DNA of 10,976 bases from Thermoanaerobaculia bacterium (GTDB lineage: Bacteria > Acidobacteriota > Thermoanaerobaculia > Gp7-AA8). Within the stretch, counting starts at the first letter, position 1; every line of letters starts with the position of its first letter. The stretch lies in contig JADGOA010000091.1 in NCBI GenBank assembly GCA_017883215.1, positions 1-10,976 on the forward strand, given 5' to 3'. A program made the position numbers and the translations under genes. A model generated the notes under the pieces. The model was not told the DNA's origin. It did not search any database and worked only from the letters and a program-made list of their open reading frames with translations. Below, one piece after another: positions 1-6,268 of the stretch.

Positions 1-941
1 ATGTCGATCGCGTGCAGCAGCACGTCCGAGCGCCTGGCGATGTCCGCGAGCCGGTCCACCAGGCTCATGCTGCGGGCGCTGCCGAATCGCTGGTCGGTGT
101 CGACTTTCCAGATCTCACCGCTCTCCACTGCGGCGTTCTCGCGCTGCTGATCGCTAGAGATCTGCGCATCGCGGCCCTGGACGAGCCGGGGGTCGAAGCC
201 TTCGGAGAGAAGGACCACATGCTTCTGACCGTTGACGCTTCGAAGCGTCTTGGCCAGACCGGCCAGCAGGTTGATCTCGCGCTCGACGCGCTCGCGGTTG
301 TACTGATCCTCGACGTTGTTGGCCCGGCGGATCGTGTCGTTGAACTCGGCCGTAGCGATCGCCCCTTTATCCGCGCGGCCGCTGGAGGTTCCGCTGGAGG
401 TTTCCGCCTGTTCTGTGAAGGCGATGGTGCCGGCGACCTGAAGGGGATCGTTACCGCGATAGTTGAGCGGATTGTTGATGGCATCAGCGATCAGCTTCCG
501 ATCGGTGGTGAAGGCCGTGACCAGCTTGAATCCCTTTTCGGCGTCGATGGTCGCGACCGAAACCCGATCCCGCGGCTCGACCATCTTGGCGACGAAATCG
601 CGCGAGGCCTGCTGAGCGCGCGCCAGTGACGAGGGGGAGGAGAACGAGAGGTCGAACAACAGCATGAAATTGCGGCGGGCGGCGGGATTGAGGGGTGAGA
701 TCGCCGTGACCGACTGCTTCGACGCGAAGTCGATGGCATCGACGGAGCTGATCGGACGGGATTTGCCTTCGTCGAGGAGCTCGAAGTTCGCGGCCGTCAA
801 GCCACGGATCGGATTGCCAGCGCGATCCACGACCGTGACCGGCACCTCGACGACGCTGACGGTGATTCGTTCCTGAAACTGCGCGGAAGCAACAAGCGAG
901 GTCAGGAGTATTGCGACGGTGAGACGGACGATTGATCGCAT
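1..941 (-). CDS. VWFA-related secreted protein, C-terminus outside the window
   Basis: The frame is open from an ATG at 941 to the left edge (313 codons seen), so the C-terminus is missing. Residues 1-20 form a signal peptide (hydrophobic LTVAILLTSLVASA, likely cut near ASA-Q). Residues 25-75 look like a short beta domain (VVEVPVTVVDRAGNPIRGL, then FELLDEGK). A von Willebrand factor A fold starts near residue 90; its metal-site motif DxSxS is intact as D97-L-S-F-S101, and HVVLLSEGFD at 241-250 fits a later beta strand. This pattern matches the VWFA-related family described from Acidobacteria (TIGR03436), usually exported and of unknown substrate. A serine/glycine-rich stretch (TSSGTSSGR, 181-189) may be a loop. 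A GGAG lies 8 nt before the ATG. It is separated from the TetR gene by about 200 bp and is probably not part of the acyl-CoA operon. Confidence 0.88.
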   Translation of the reverse strand, partial: MRSIVRLTVAILLTSLVASAQFQERITVSVVEVPVTVVDRAGNPIRGLTAANFELLDEGKSRPISSVDAIDFASKQSVTAISPLNPAARRNFMLLFDLSFSSPSSLARAQQASRDFVAKMVEPRDRVSVATIDAEKGFKLVTAFTTDRKLIADAINNPLNYRGNDPLQVAGTIAFTEQAETSSGTSSGRADKGAIATAEFNDTIRRANNVEDQYNRERVEREINLLAGLAKTLRSVNGQKHVVLLSEGFDPRLVQGRDAQISSDQQRENAAVESGEIWKVDTDQRFGSARSMSLVDRLADIARRSDVLLHAID

Positions 942-992
942 GAGGGGATCTCCAGGCCGCCGAGTTTAACCCCGCACGTGGAAAACCGCAGG

Positions 993-1009
993 GCACGGCT
1001 GCGCCGTGC
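993..1009. repeat. small perfect hairpin in the gap before the VWFA gene
   Basis: GCACGGC and GCCGTGC are perfect 7-bp inverted arms around a 3-nt loop. The hairpin lies between the TetR stop (1146) and the VWFA start (941). Read on the minus strand it is followed by CCTGCGGTTTT, which is too weak a U-run to call a terminator with confidence. It could equally be a dispersed palindromic repeat. The rest of this 204-bp gap shows a C-run near 1133-1138 and a short stretch at 1056-1066 (TGTGGCACAGA) resembling one arm of the palindromes near 6165 and 9290. Confidence 0.4.
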
Positions 1010-1136
1010 TGGATTCTGGCGGGGGGGCCTGCGTTCCGGCCTATTCCGCTGATCGGTTGTGGCACAGACCACTGCAGTCCAAATGAGATGCGGAATGACA
1101 GGAGAGCCCGCGGTCAAATCGTTGGCGCCGATCCCC

Positions 1137-1148
1137 CCTCATTCCTCA
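1137..1148. repeat. 12-bp repeat overlapping the TetR stop codon, inverted copy at 1902-1913
   Basis: CCTCATTCCTCA here is the exact reverse complement of TGAGGAATGAGG at 1902-1913. The TetR gene is therefore bracketed by inverted 12-bp copies, and its stop codon (TGA on the minus strand, 1146-1148) is part of the left copy. The sequence is related to the CATGCCT-type heptamers at 1927-1953. It may be a degenerate unit of that array, not an element end. Confidence 0.5.
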
Positions 1149-1850
1149 ACGCGGCTTCCTCGTGGCGGGGCGTTTGCGTCCAGCCGCAGGGGTGCGGCGC
1201 GGCGCACGAGCAGCGGCACGCGAAGCCACCGGCTGGCCTTCGCGCAGCATGCCGTGGCGAAGAATGCGCGCGATCTCTCTCACGGCTTCGTCGGTGTCCT
1301 TGCCGAAGTGGTCTTTCACGCCAAACAGGATCTCGACGGAGAAGTAGTTGAAGAGGATGCGCGTGGCCAGCATCACCGCCGAGATCGGCGAGAGCCCTTC
1401 GGCGAGCTTCGACCGCAGCTCGGTCTCGATGCCGGTCTCTTTCATGAAGTGGTCGAAGCGCTGCGACATGTCCTCGTAGAATTTGCGGATGTGCGATCCG
1501 TCGAACTCGACCACGTCGACGTAGATCAGCGCCACGTGCGCGCGGTACTTTTCGACCACGTGGCGCGTAGCCCGGCCGAGCTCTTCGAGGTTTTCGGGGA
1601 ACGTGCCGGTGGCCAGCGCCCGATTGAACGGGAAGTCGGGCCTCGACATCGCTGCGAAGTACTGGTCCAGCAGCTCGCGGAAAATCGACTCCTTGTCCGC
1701 GAAGTGGTGGTAGACGTTTCCCTTCGAAACGGATGCCGCGTCAGCGATGTCCTGAACGCTGGTGGCGCCGTAGCCGCGGTGCGAGAAGAGAATCAGCGCG
1801 GCATCGAGAATGTGCGTGCGAGAGCGTTCGGATCGTTTTTCCTGGAGCAT
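1146..1850 (-). CDS. TetR/AcrR-family transcriptional regulator
   Basis: A 234-residue protein with a classic TetR N-terminal DNA-binding domain. Residues 12-60 carry ILDAALILFSHRGYGATS, then the helix-turn-helix VQDIADAASVSKGNVYHHF at 32-50, then the KESIFRELL helix. The helical C-terminal part (about 65-210) should be the ligand and dimer domain; its ligand cannot be read from sequence. The last 25 residues form a basic, Pro/Ala/Arg-rich tail (RAAARAPRRTPAAGRKR) that is unusual for the family and may add non-specific DNA contacts. It follows the acyl-CoA synthetase by 103 bp and is probably the last gene of the operon. The start is the first ATG; only a weak GGTGA precedes it. Inference: it binds the paired operators at 9084-9095 and 10750-10767, as TetR proteins in fatty-acid loci often do. 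Confidence 0.93.
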   Translation of the reverse strand: MLQEKRSERSRTHILDAALILFSHRGYGATSVQDIADAASVSKGNVYHHFADKESIFRELLDQYFAAMSRPDFPFNRALATGTFPENLEELGRATRHVVEKYRAHVALIYVDVVEFDGSHIRKFYEDMSQRFDHFMKETGIETELRSKLAEGLSPISAVMLATRILFNYFSVEILFGVKDHFGKDTDEAVREIARILRHGMLREGQPVASRAAARAPRRTPAAGRKRPATRKPR

Positions 1851-1862
1851 AGTCGGTCACCA

Positions 1863-1893
1863 GCCGGCGCGAGCTTCACAGCCCGGCGCCGGC
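1863..1893. repeat. GC-rich 8-bp hairpin just upstream of the TetR gene
   Basis: Perfect arms GCCGGCGC (1863-1870) and GCGCCGGC (1886-1893) enclose a 15-nt loop, ending 12 bp before the TetR start at 1850. Its outer arm shares three bases with the heptamer hairpin 1891-1953, so the two structures compete. It could be an attenuator or protein site for the regulator, or repeat decay; the sequence alone does not decide. Confidence 0.4.
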
Positions 1894-1953
1894 ATGAGCA
1901 ATGAGGAATGAGGCATGAGTCCCACCCATGCCTCATACCTCATGCCTCATGCC
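1891..1953. repeat. CATGCCT heptamer array folded as a long hairpin after the acyl-CoA synthetase stop
   Basis: Four near-identical heptamers (CATGCCT, CATACCT, CATGCCT, CATGCCT) at 1927-1954 face an inverted, more diverged arm at 1891-1917. By base-by-base pairing 24 of 27 positions match, with a 9-nt loop at 1918-1926. On the transcribed minus strand the stem begins at the first nucleotide after the acyl-CoA synthetase stop codon. There is no following U-run, so it is better called an mRNA 3'-end or repeat hairpin than a classical intrinsic terminator. It may reduce expression of the downstream TetR gene. Confidence 0.75.
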
Positions 1954-3426
1954 TCACATCTGCGCAAGCGAGCGCTTCAACTCCTCCTTCACCACTTTCC
2001 CATACGGCGTCCTCGGCAGCGCGTCCATGAAGACGAACCGCCGCGGCACCTTGTACTTCGCAATGCGCAGAGTCAGAAACGATGTGAGATCCTCCGCCGT
2101 TGCGGTGCCGACGACGAACGCCACTCCCACCTCGCCCCAGGTCTCGTCGGGAATCGACACCACTGCCGCATCCGCAACCGCTGGATGCGCCACCAGCTCC
2201 GCTTCGATCTCCGCAGGATAAATGTTCACGCCGCCGCTGATGAACATGTCTTTGCGGCGGCCGGCGATGTAGAAGAAGCCGTCTTCGTCGCAGCGGGCCA
2301 GGTCGCCCGTACGGAACCAGCCGTCCTCCCCGTACGCTGCGCGTGTCGCTTCTTCGTTGTTCCAGTAGCCTTTCGAAACGTGCGGACCGCGGATCCACAT
2401 CTCGCCGATCTCACCCGTCTTCACCTCCCGCCCTTCCGCATCGACGAGCTTCACGGCTGTGAACATCATCGGCCGGCCGATCGAGCCCCGTTTGCGATAC
2501 GAATCGGCGACAGTCATCGTGAAGCAGTTCACGCCGACTTCGGTCATCCCGAAGCCTTGTTTGAAGACCACGCCGCGTTTCTGGTACGCGTCGATGATGA
2601 AGTGCGGCAGCGGCGCTCCGCCGGAGAAGAACGCGCGCACGTGGCCGAGATCCGCAGTGGCGAACTCCGGCGCGTCCATCAGCATCTTCCAGATCGTCGG
2701 CACTCCCAGCACCACGGTACAGCGATCCTCCTGAATGCTCTTCCAGACTGCCGACACATTGAAGCTCTTGTGCAGAACGATGGTGCCGCCCACGCAGAAG
2801 AGCGGGATCAGGAACGCTGCTAATCCGCCGGCGTGGTAGAGCGGCGTGTAAACAGGCGACACGTCGTCGGCATGCAGGTCCCAGTTGACTGCGGTGTTGT
2901 AGCCGTTCCAGTAGAGCTGGCGGCGCGGAATCATGACGCCCTTCGGTTTGCCGGTGGTGCCCGACGTGTACAGGAGGCAGTACGTGGCTTCCGGATCGTG
3001 AAGGGCGACGGCCGGAGGACCGGCGACGGAAGCCGGCTTGCGCAGCACGTCGAAAGAAAAGCTCGCTACCGCCAGATGCGTGGCCAGTTCCGTGAAGTCG
3101 TCGCTGTGGAGCAACAGTTTCATGTCGCAATCGGCGACGATTGCTTCGAGCTCGTGCGCGGTGGCGCGGTTCGACAGCGGCACGACGATCGCGTCGAGGC
3201 GTCCGGCGGCGAAGAAGAACGCCAGGTACTCGACGGAGTTGAGCCCGAGGATTCCGTAACGCTCGCCTGCGGCAACTCCGAGCGCGCGCAGGGCAGCCGC
3301 GGCCGCGTCGACCCGCGCATCGAAGTCTGCGTACGTTATCCGCTCGCCCGTTTCCACATAGACGAGCGCGACCTTCTCGGGGGTGACCCGGGCGCGCTCG
3401 CGAACCAGATCGCCGTCGAAGATCAT
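1954..3426 (-). CDS. Acyl-CoA synthetase (AMP-forming, ANL superfamily)
   Basis: A 490-residue adenylate-forming enzyme that activates a carboxylic acid with ATP and joins it to CoA. All core motifs are present: ATP-binding TSGTTGKPKG at 154-163, GFGMTEVG at 291-298, FRTGDL at 371-376, the hinge region GRRKDMFISGG at 389-399, and the C-terminal PRTPYGK at 471-477, whose lysine is needed for adenylation. There is no signal peptide, so it is cytoplasmic. Its length suits a medium- or long-chain or aryl acid ligase; the substrate is not readable. The start chosen (ATG at 3426) gives a 4-bp ATGA overlap with the hydrolase stop, meaning translational coupling; the open frame runs further upstream but only as a shadow of the hydrolase. 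The stop codon abuts the heptamer hairpin at 1953. OleC beta-lactone synthetase belongs to the same superfamily but is usually longer. Confidence 0.93.
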   Translation of the reverse strand: MIFDGDLVRERARVTPEKVALVYVETGERITYADFDARVDAAAAALRALGVAAGERYGILGLNSVEYLAFFFAAGRLDAIVVPLSNRATAHELEAIVADCDMKLLLHSDDFTELATHLAVASFSFDVLRKPASVAGPPAVALHDPEATYCLLYTSGTTGKPKGVMIPRRQLYWNGYNTAVNWDLHADDVSPVYTPLYHAGGLAAFLIPLFCVGGTIVLHKSFNVSAVWKSIQEDRCTVVLGVPTIWKMLMDAPEFATADLGHVRAFFSGGAPLPHFIIDAYQKRGVVFKQGFGMTEVGVNCFTMTVADSYRKRGSIGRPMMFTAVKLVDAEGREVKTGEIGEMWIRGPHVSKGYWNNEEATRAAYGEDGWFRTGDLARCDEDGFFYIAGRRKDMFISGGVNIYPAEIEAELVAHPAVADAAVVSIPDETWGEVGVAFVVGTATAEDLTSFLTLRIAKYKVPRRFVFMDALPRTPYGKVVKEELKRSLAQM

Positions 3427-4319
3427 GCCGTCGCCTCGAGAAGAACCTGCGCGAACTCCGCGGCTGTCTGCCTGTGCGGCGAATGGGCGGCGTGCTCGAT
3501 GACGTGCAGTCGCGAGCCGGCGATCCTCCCCTGCAATGTCCTGGCGTACTCGAGCGACAGCAGCCCGTCGTGAGCGCCCCAGATCAGCGTCACTGGCATC
3601 TTCAGCTCCGGCAGCCTGGTGTCGATCGCCCAACGATCCACGCCGGCGGCGAGAACGCGTGCCTGTGGAAGCGTCGGAGCCAGCTTCAGCATCGCGTCGA
3701 CGAGGAACCCCGGGATCGGAGCGGTGGGACCGTGGACCATGCGCAGGAGCCGCAGCGCTTCTTCCCGATCCTTCGGGAACGCCGGCACGTGGCTGATGTC
3801 CCAGGTCAGGCCGCTTGAGTCTTCGAGGACCAGCTGCGCGACCCGGCCGGGATGCTCGACGGCGTAGAGCATGCTCACCCAACCGCCCATGGAGTTGCCG
3901 ACCAGGATGACGGGATCGTCGGGCGACTCGCGATCGATCACAGCGCCGAGGCCGTCGATCATGACCTGCATGGCCAGCGGGCCGGCCGACGGCTCACTCT
4001 CGCCGTGTCCCGCCAGATCGACCGCGACGATGCGGAAGCGATCGCGCAGCTTCGCAACCACACCCGACCACGAGCCCGCCTGATCGTTGACGCCGTGCAC
4101 GAGGACGAGAGGCCTCGAGCCTCGCCCGCCGCTGAAATAGACGATGCGGCTGCCGTTCACCCGGAGCTCGCGTCGCGTGAGGCCGGCCCGCACCAGAGTG
4201 CGTCGGGTCATCTTGACGAACGCCTCCAGCGGATGGCTGCGCGCCCACAGCGCGATGGCGGCGAAGACTGCCGCCAGCGCGCCGACGATCACCAGGGCGA
4301 ATGCAGCCAGTGCGCTCAT
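3423..4319 (-). CDS. Membrane-anchored alpha/beta-fold hydrolase
   Basis: A 298-residue alpha/beta hydrolase with an N-terminal transmembrane helix (about residues 3-27, LAAFALVIVGALAAVFAAIAL) followed by a basic segment, which suggests an anchor with the catalytic domain probably on the cytoplasmic side. The oxyanion-region motif is VLVHG (72-76). The nucleophile elbow is GNSMGG with Ser143, the acid is probably Asp251 in WGAHDGLL, and the base is His279 in HAAHSPH. It is likely an esterase or thioesterase-type enzyme acting on a lipid, CoA or lactone ester; the substrate is unknown. It starts 7 bp after the KAS III-like stop with GAGG at 5-nt spacing, and overlaps the acyl-CoA synthetase by 4 bp, so the three genes form a tight unit. 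The Ser nucleophile argues against OleB, which uses Asp. Confidence 0.9.
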   Translation of the reverse strand: MSALAAFALVIVGALAAVFAAIALWARSHPLEAFVKMTRRTLVRAGLTRRELRVNGSRIVYFSGGRGSRPLVLVHGVNDQAGSWSGVVAKLRDRFRIVAVDLAGHGESEPSAGPLAMQVMIDGLGAVIDRESPDDPVILVGNSMGGWVSMLYAVEHPGRVAQLVLEDSSGLTWDISHVPAFPKDREEALRLLRMVHGPTAPIPGFLVDAMLKLAPTLPQARVLAAGVDRWAIDTRLPELKMPVTLIWGAHDGLLSLEYARTLQGRIAGSRLHVIEHAAHSPHRQTAAEFAQVLLEATA

Positions 4320-4326
4320 CGCGTCC

Positions 4327-5340
4327 TCACGAAAACAGTCGGGCACCGTCCCCGGCCACGCGGAACGCCGCCCCGGCCTGGTTGTATCCGACGCCGGAGC
4401 CGACCATGACAACGAGGTCTCGCGGCTTGATCTTCTTCTGCCGGAACGCATCGTCGAGCGCCATCGGGATGCACGCCGAGCCGGTGTAGCCCCACTTCTC
4501 CATGACCGTGTGCGTCTTCTCCATCGGCAGACCGAGATCGTTCATGACCAGCTCGATGGTCGGCTTGCGCACCTGGGTGAAAATGAGAAAGTCGATGTCC
4601 GACACTGCGAAGCCGCCGTTCTTCGCCACGTCGCGCACGACGGCCGGCCATCCCTCGTTGTTGATCTCCGGCGGATAGCGGTCGTACATCTTCACGCGGG
4701 TATGGCCCTTCCTGAACGACTCCTCGGTGGTCGGTTCCACCGTGCCGCCTGCGAAAATCGCCCAGCGCTTCGCATACGAGCCGTCCGCCCGGAAGGCCGA
4801 CGAGACGAATCCCGCCTCCTCGGACCGCTCCAGCACAGCCGCTCCCGCCCCGTCGCCATAGAAGAAGGCCATGGGGTCGTTCGGATCGGTGAGCTTGTGC
4901 ATCATGTAGACGCCAACGACCACCACCACTTTCAGGTTGGCGTTCGCCATCATCATGCCGGCGGCGGAAGTGAAGGCCGTCGGAAACGACGCGCAGGCGC
5001 AGCCGACGTCGAACGTGCCGGCGTTCTTTGCGCCGATCTTGTCCTGCACGATGACCGACGTCGCCGGCGTGATGAAGTCCGGCGAATCCGTGCCGACGAT
5101 GACGAGGTCGACTTCTTCCGGCCTGCGGCCGGCGCGCTCGAGCGCCTGCTTCGCCGCTCGGGCCGCGAGATCGGACGTCGCCCAATCCTCCGGCGCGTAC
5201 CAGCGCGTCATGATTCCGCTCGAGGCTTCCATCTTGTCGACGAACTCGGGAATGAGCTTGTCGAACCGCGCCCGCAGCGCGTCATTGCTGATTTCGATTT
5301 CCGGCAGGTACATGCCGGTGGAGACGATGTTCGCGTACAT
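4327..5340 (-). CDS. Beta-ketoacyl synthase III-like enzyme with non-standard active site
   Basis: A 337-residue thiolase-superfamily protein resembling FabH along its length: VDLVIVGTDSPDFITPATS (77-95), the nucleophile region FDVGCACASF with Cys116 aligned to the FabH cysteine, FYGDGAGAAVL (160-170), and IPMALDDA (291-298). FabH-type enzymes condense acyl-CoA with malonyl-ACP or another acyl donor. Aligned without gaps to E. coli FabH recalled from memory, the catalytic His position is Thr255 (FTQ instead of PHQ) and the catalytic Asn is Tyr285 (GYT instead of GNT). The cysteine remains, so acyl transfer is possible, but normal decarboxylative condensation is doubtful. The start at 5340 fits FabH length; the upstream 19 codons are repeat-derived. 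The only good ribosome site, AGGA at 5-nt spacing, lies inside the hairpin at 5344-5405. Confidence 0.9.
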   Translation of the reverse strand: MYANIVSTGMYLPEIEISNDALRARFDKLIPEFVDKMEASSGIMTRWYAPEDWATSDLAARAAKQALERAGRRPEEVDLVIVGTDSPDFITPATSVIVQDKIGAKNAGTFDVGCACASFPTAFTSAAGMMMANANLKVVVVVGVYMMHKLTDPNDPMAFFYGDGAGAAVLERSEEAGFVSSAFRADGSYAKRWAIFAGGTVEPTTEESFRKGHTRVKMYDRYPPEINNEGWPAVVRDVAKNGGFAVSDIDFLIFTQVRKPTIELVMNDLGLPMEKTHTVMEKWGYTGSACIPMALDDAFRQKKIKPRDLVVMVGSGVGYNQAGAAFRVAGDGARLFS

Positions 5341-5343
5341 TCC

Positions 5344-5405
5344 AGTCCTGAGTCCTGAGTCCTGAGCCGCCAGCCTGAGCCACTCAGGACTCAGCACTCA
5401 GGACT
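5344..5405. repeat. AGTCCTG heptamer array forming a 23-bp hairpin over the KAS III-like ribosome site
   Basis: Three tandem AGTCCTG heptamers plus AG fill 5344-5366. Positions 5383-5405 are the inverted arm and pair at 22 of 23 positions (one G/C-site mismatch) around a 16-nt loop (5367-5382). On the minus-strand mRNA the stem starts 11 nt after the SDR stop (with further repeat-like sequence filling the gap from 5413) and ends 3 nt before the KAS III-like ATG, enclosing the AGGA that would be its Shine-Dalgarno sequence. There is no U-run. Possible roles are translational control, mRNA processing or stability; a passive repeat is the alternative. Confidence 0.8.
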
Positions 5406-5416
5406 CGGGACTTCGT

Positions 5417-6148
5417 CTATGTTCCGAGCACGAGTCCGCCGTCGATCGACAAGACGGCGCCGCTGACGAATTTTGCGGCATCGGATGCGAGCCAGACGAA
5501 TCCGTTGGCGATGTCGGCGGGCTCGCCCATGCGGCCGAGAGGTGTCTTCTGTGCCATCGACTCGAGCACCTTCGGCGGCATGGATTTCACGATGTCGGTG
5601 GCGATGAATCCCGGAGCGATGGCATTGACGCGAATTCCATAGCGGCCGAGCTCCCGCGCCCATGTCTTCGTGAAGCTGATCACTCCGGCCTTCGTGGCTG
5701 CGTAGTTGGTCTGGCCGAAGTTGCCGTACAGGCCGACCACTGACGACGTCGTGAGGATCACGCCGCGGCCCGCCTCGATCATGTGCGGGACGACGGCGCG
5801 CGTGCAGACGAACGGTCCCTTGAGATTCACGTTGATGACGGCGTCGAATGCGGCGTCGTCCATCGTGCCGGCGACTTTCCCGTCTTTCCACTTCACGAGC
5901 TGCGCATCGCGAACGATGCCGGCGTTGTTCACCAGCACGTCGATATGCCCGTGCGTGGCGATGATCCCGGCGACTGCTTTTTCGACCTGCTCCTTGTTCG
6001 TCACGTCGATCTTCGGATCGCCCGTCACGTCCCACGAGTAGACGATCGCGCCTTCGGCCTTGAACCGCTCGGCCGTTGCGCGGCCGATGCCGGCGCCGCC
6101 GCCGGTGACGACGACGATCTTGTCCCTGAGTCCTGTCTCGATTGCCAT
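5417..6148 (-). CDS. Short-chain dehydrogenase/reductase, 3-ketoacyl reductase-like
   Basis: A 243-residue classical SDR with a Rossmann nucleotide-binding motif TGGGAGIG at 15-22, NNAG at 74-77, and catalytic residues N108 (in VNLKG), S136 (SSVVG), Y149 and K153 (YAATK). The signature SSVVGLYGNFGQTNY is very close to FabG-type 3-ketoacyl-ACP or acetoacetyl-CoA reductases, so reduction or oxidation of a 3-oxo/3-hydroxyacyl thioester is the best guess. Residues 83-102 hold a slightly longer loop than E. coli FabG. After AEGAIVYSWD the sequence goes straight to an acidic ID, so cofactor preference is unclear. The ATG at 6148 is preferred (GAGG 8 nt upstream); an in-frame extension to 6238 only translates palindromic repeat DNA. 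Second gene of the P1 operon. The size is against OleD, an extended SDR. Confidence 0.93.
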   Translation of the reverse strand: MAIETGLRDKIVVVTGGGAGIGRATAERFKAEGAIVYSWDVTGDPKIDVTNKEQVEKAVAGIIATHGHIDVLVNNAGIVRDAQLVKWKDGKVAGTMDDAAFDAVINVNLKGPFVCTRAVVPHMIEAGRGVILTTSSVVGLYGNFGQTNYAATKAGVISFTKTWARELGRYGIRVNAIAPGFIATDIVKSMPPKVLESMAQKTPLGRMGEPADIANGFVWLASDAAKFVSGAVLSIDGGLVLGT

Positions 6149-6164
6149 TGGAAGAACCTCGAGT

Positions 6165-6218
6165 TGTGGCACAGGCACTCCTGCCTGTGCCGGCACAGAC
6201 AGGAGTGCCTGTGCCACA
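6165..6218. repeat. 54-bp near-perfect palindrome of the GTGGCACAGGCAC type
   Basis: Arms of 26 bp (6165-6190 and 6193-6218) pair at 25 of 26 positions around a 2-nt centre. The arm begins TGTGGCACAGGCACTCCTG. Related arms occur at 9231-9303, and a short match sits at 1056-1066. It lies in the gap between the receptor and the SDR and ends 16 bp before the SDR start. Such palindromes produce spurious peptides of the HRHSCLC / GTGTPACAG type when translated, familiar from bacterial genome annotation. They look like a dispersed REP-like family whose mobility mechanism is unknown here. Confidence 0.8.
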
Positions 6219-6219
6219 C

Positions 6220-6246
6220 GCCGCCGGGTGTCTCGCACCCGGCGGC
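6220..6246 (-). terminator. GC-rich 11-bp perfect hairpin after the receptor gene
   Basis: GCCGCCGGGTG (6220-6230) and CACCCGGCGGC (6236-6246) form a perfect stem with a 5-nt loop, beginning 22 nt after the receptor stop codon on the transcribed strand. No U-run follows; the next sequence is the 54-bp palindrome. It could act as a partial terminator or 3'-stability hairpin that lowers expression of the enzyme genes relative to the receptor. Confidence 0.45.
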
Positions 6247-6268
6247 TCTCACAAGTGAAGCGAAAAGG

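Noticed and set aside
3427..3882. N-terminal extension of the acyl-CoA synthetase frame
   Set aside because: This stretch is the out-of-frame shadow of the hydrolase gene. The ATGA overlap at 3423-3426 gives the correct coupled start and a normal N-terminus.
4144..5358. Open frame of 404 codons on the plus strand
   Set aside because: Antisense to the KAS III-like and hydrolase genes, His/Arg-rich low-complexity translation, no recognisable motif.
6149..6238. N-terminal extension of the SDR to an earlier ATG
   Set aside because: The 30 extra residues translate the 54-bp palindrome (for example AQALLSVPAQAG), which is not SDR-like. The start at 6148 gives the normal family N-terminus.
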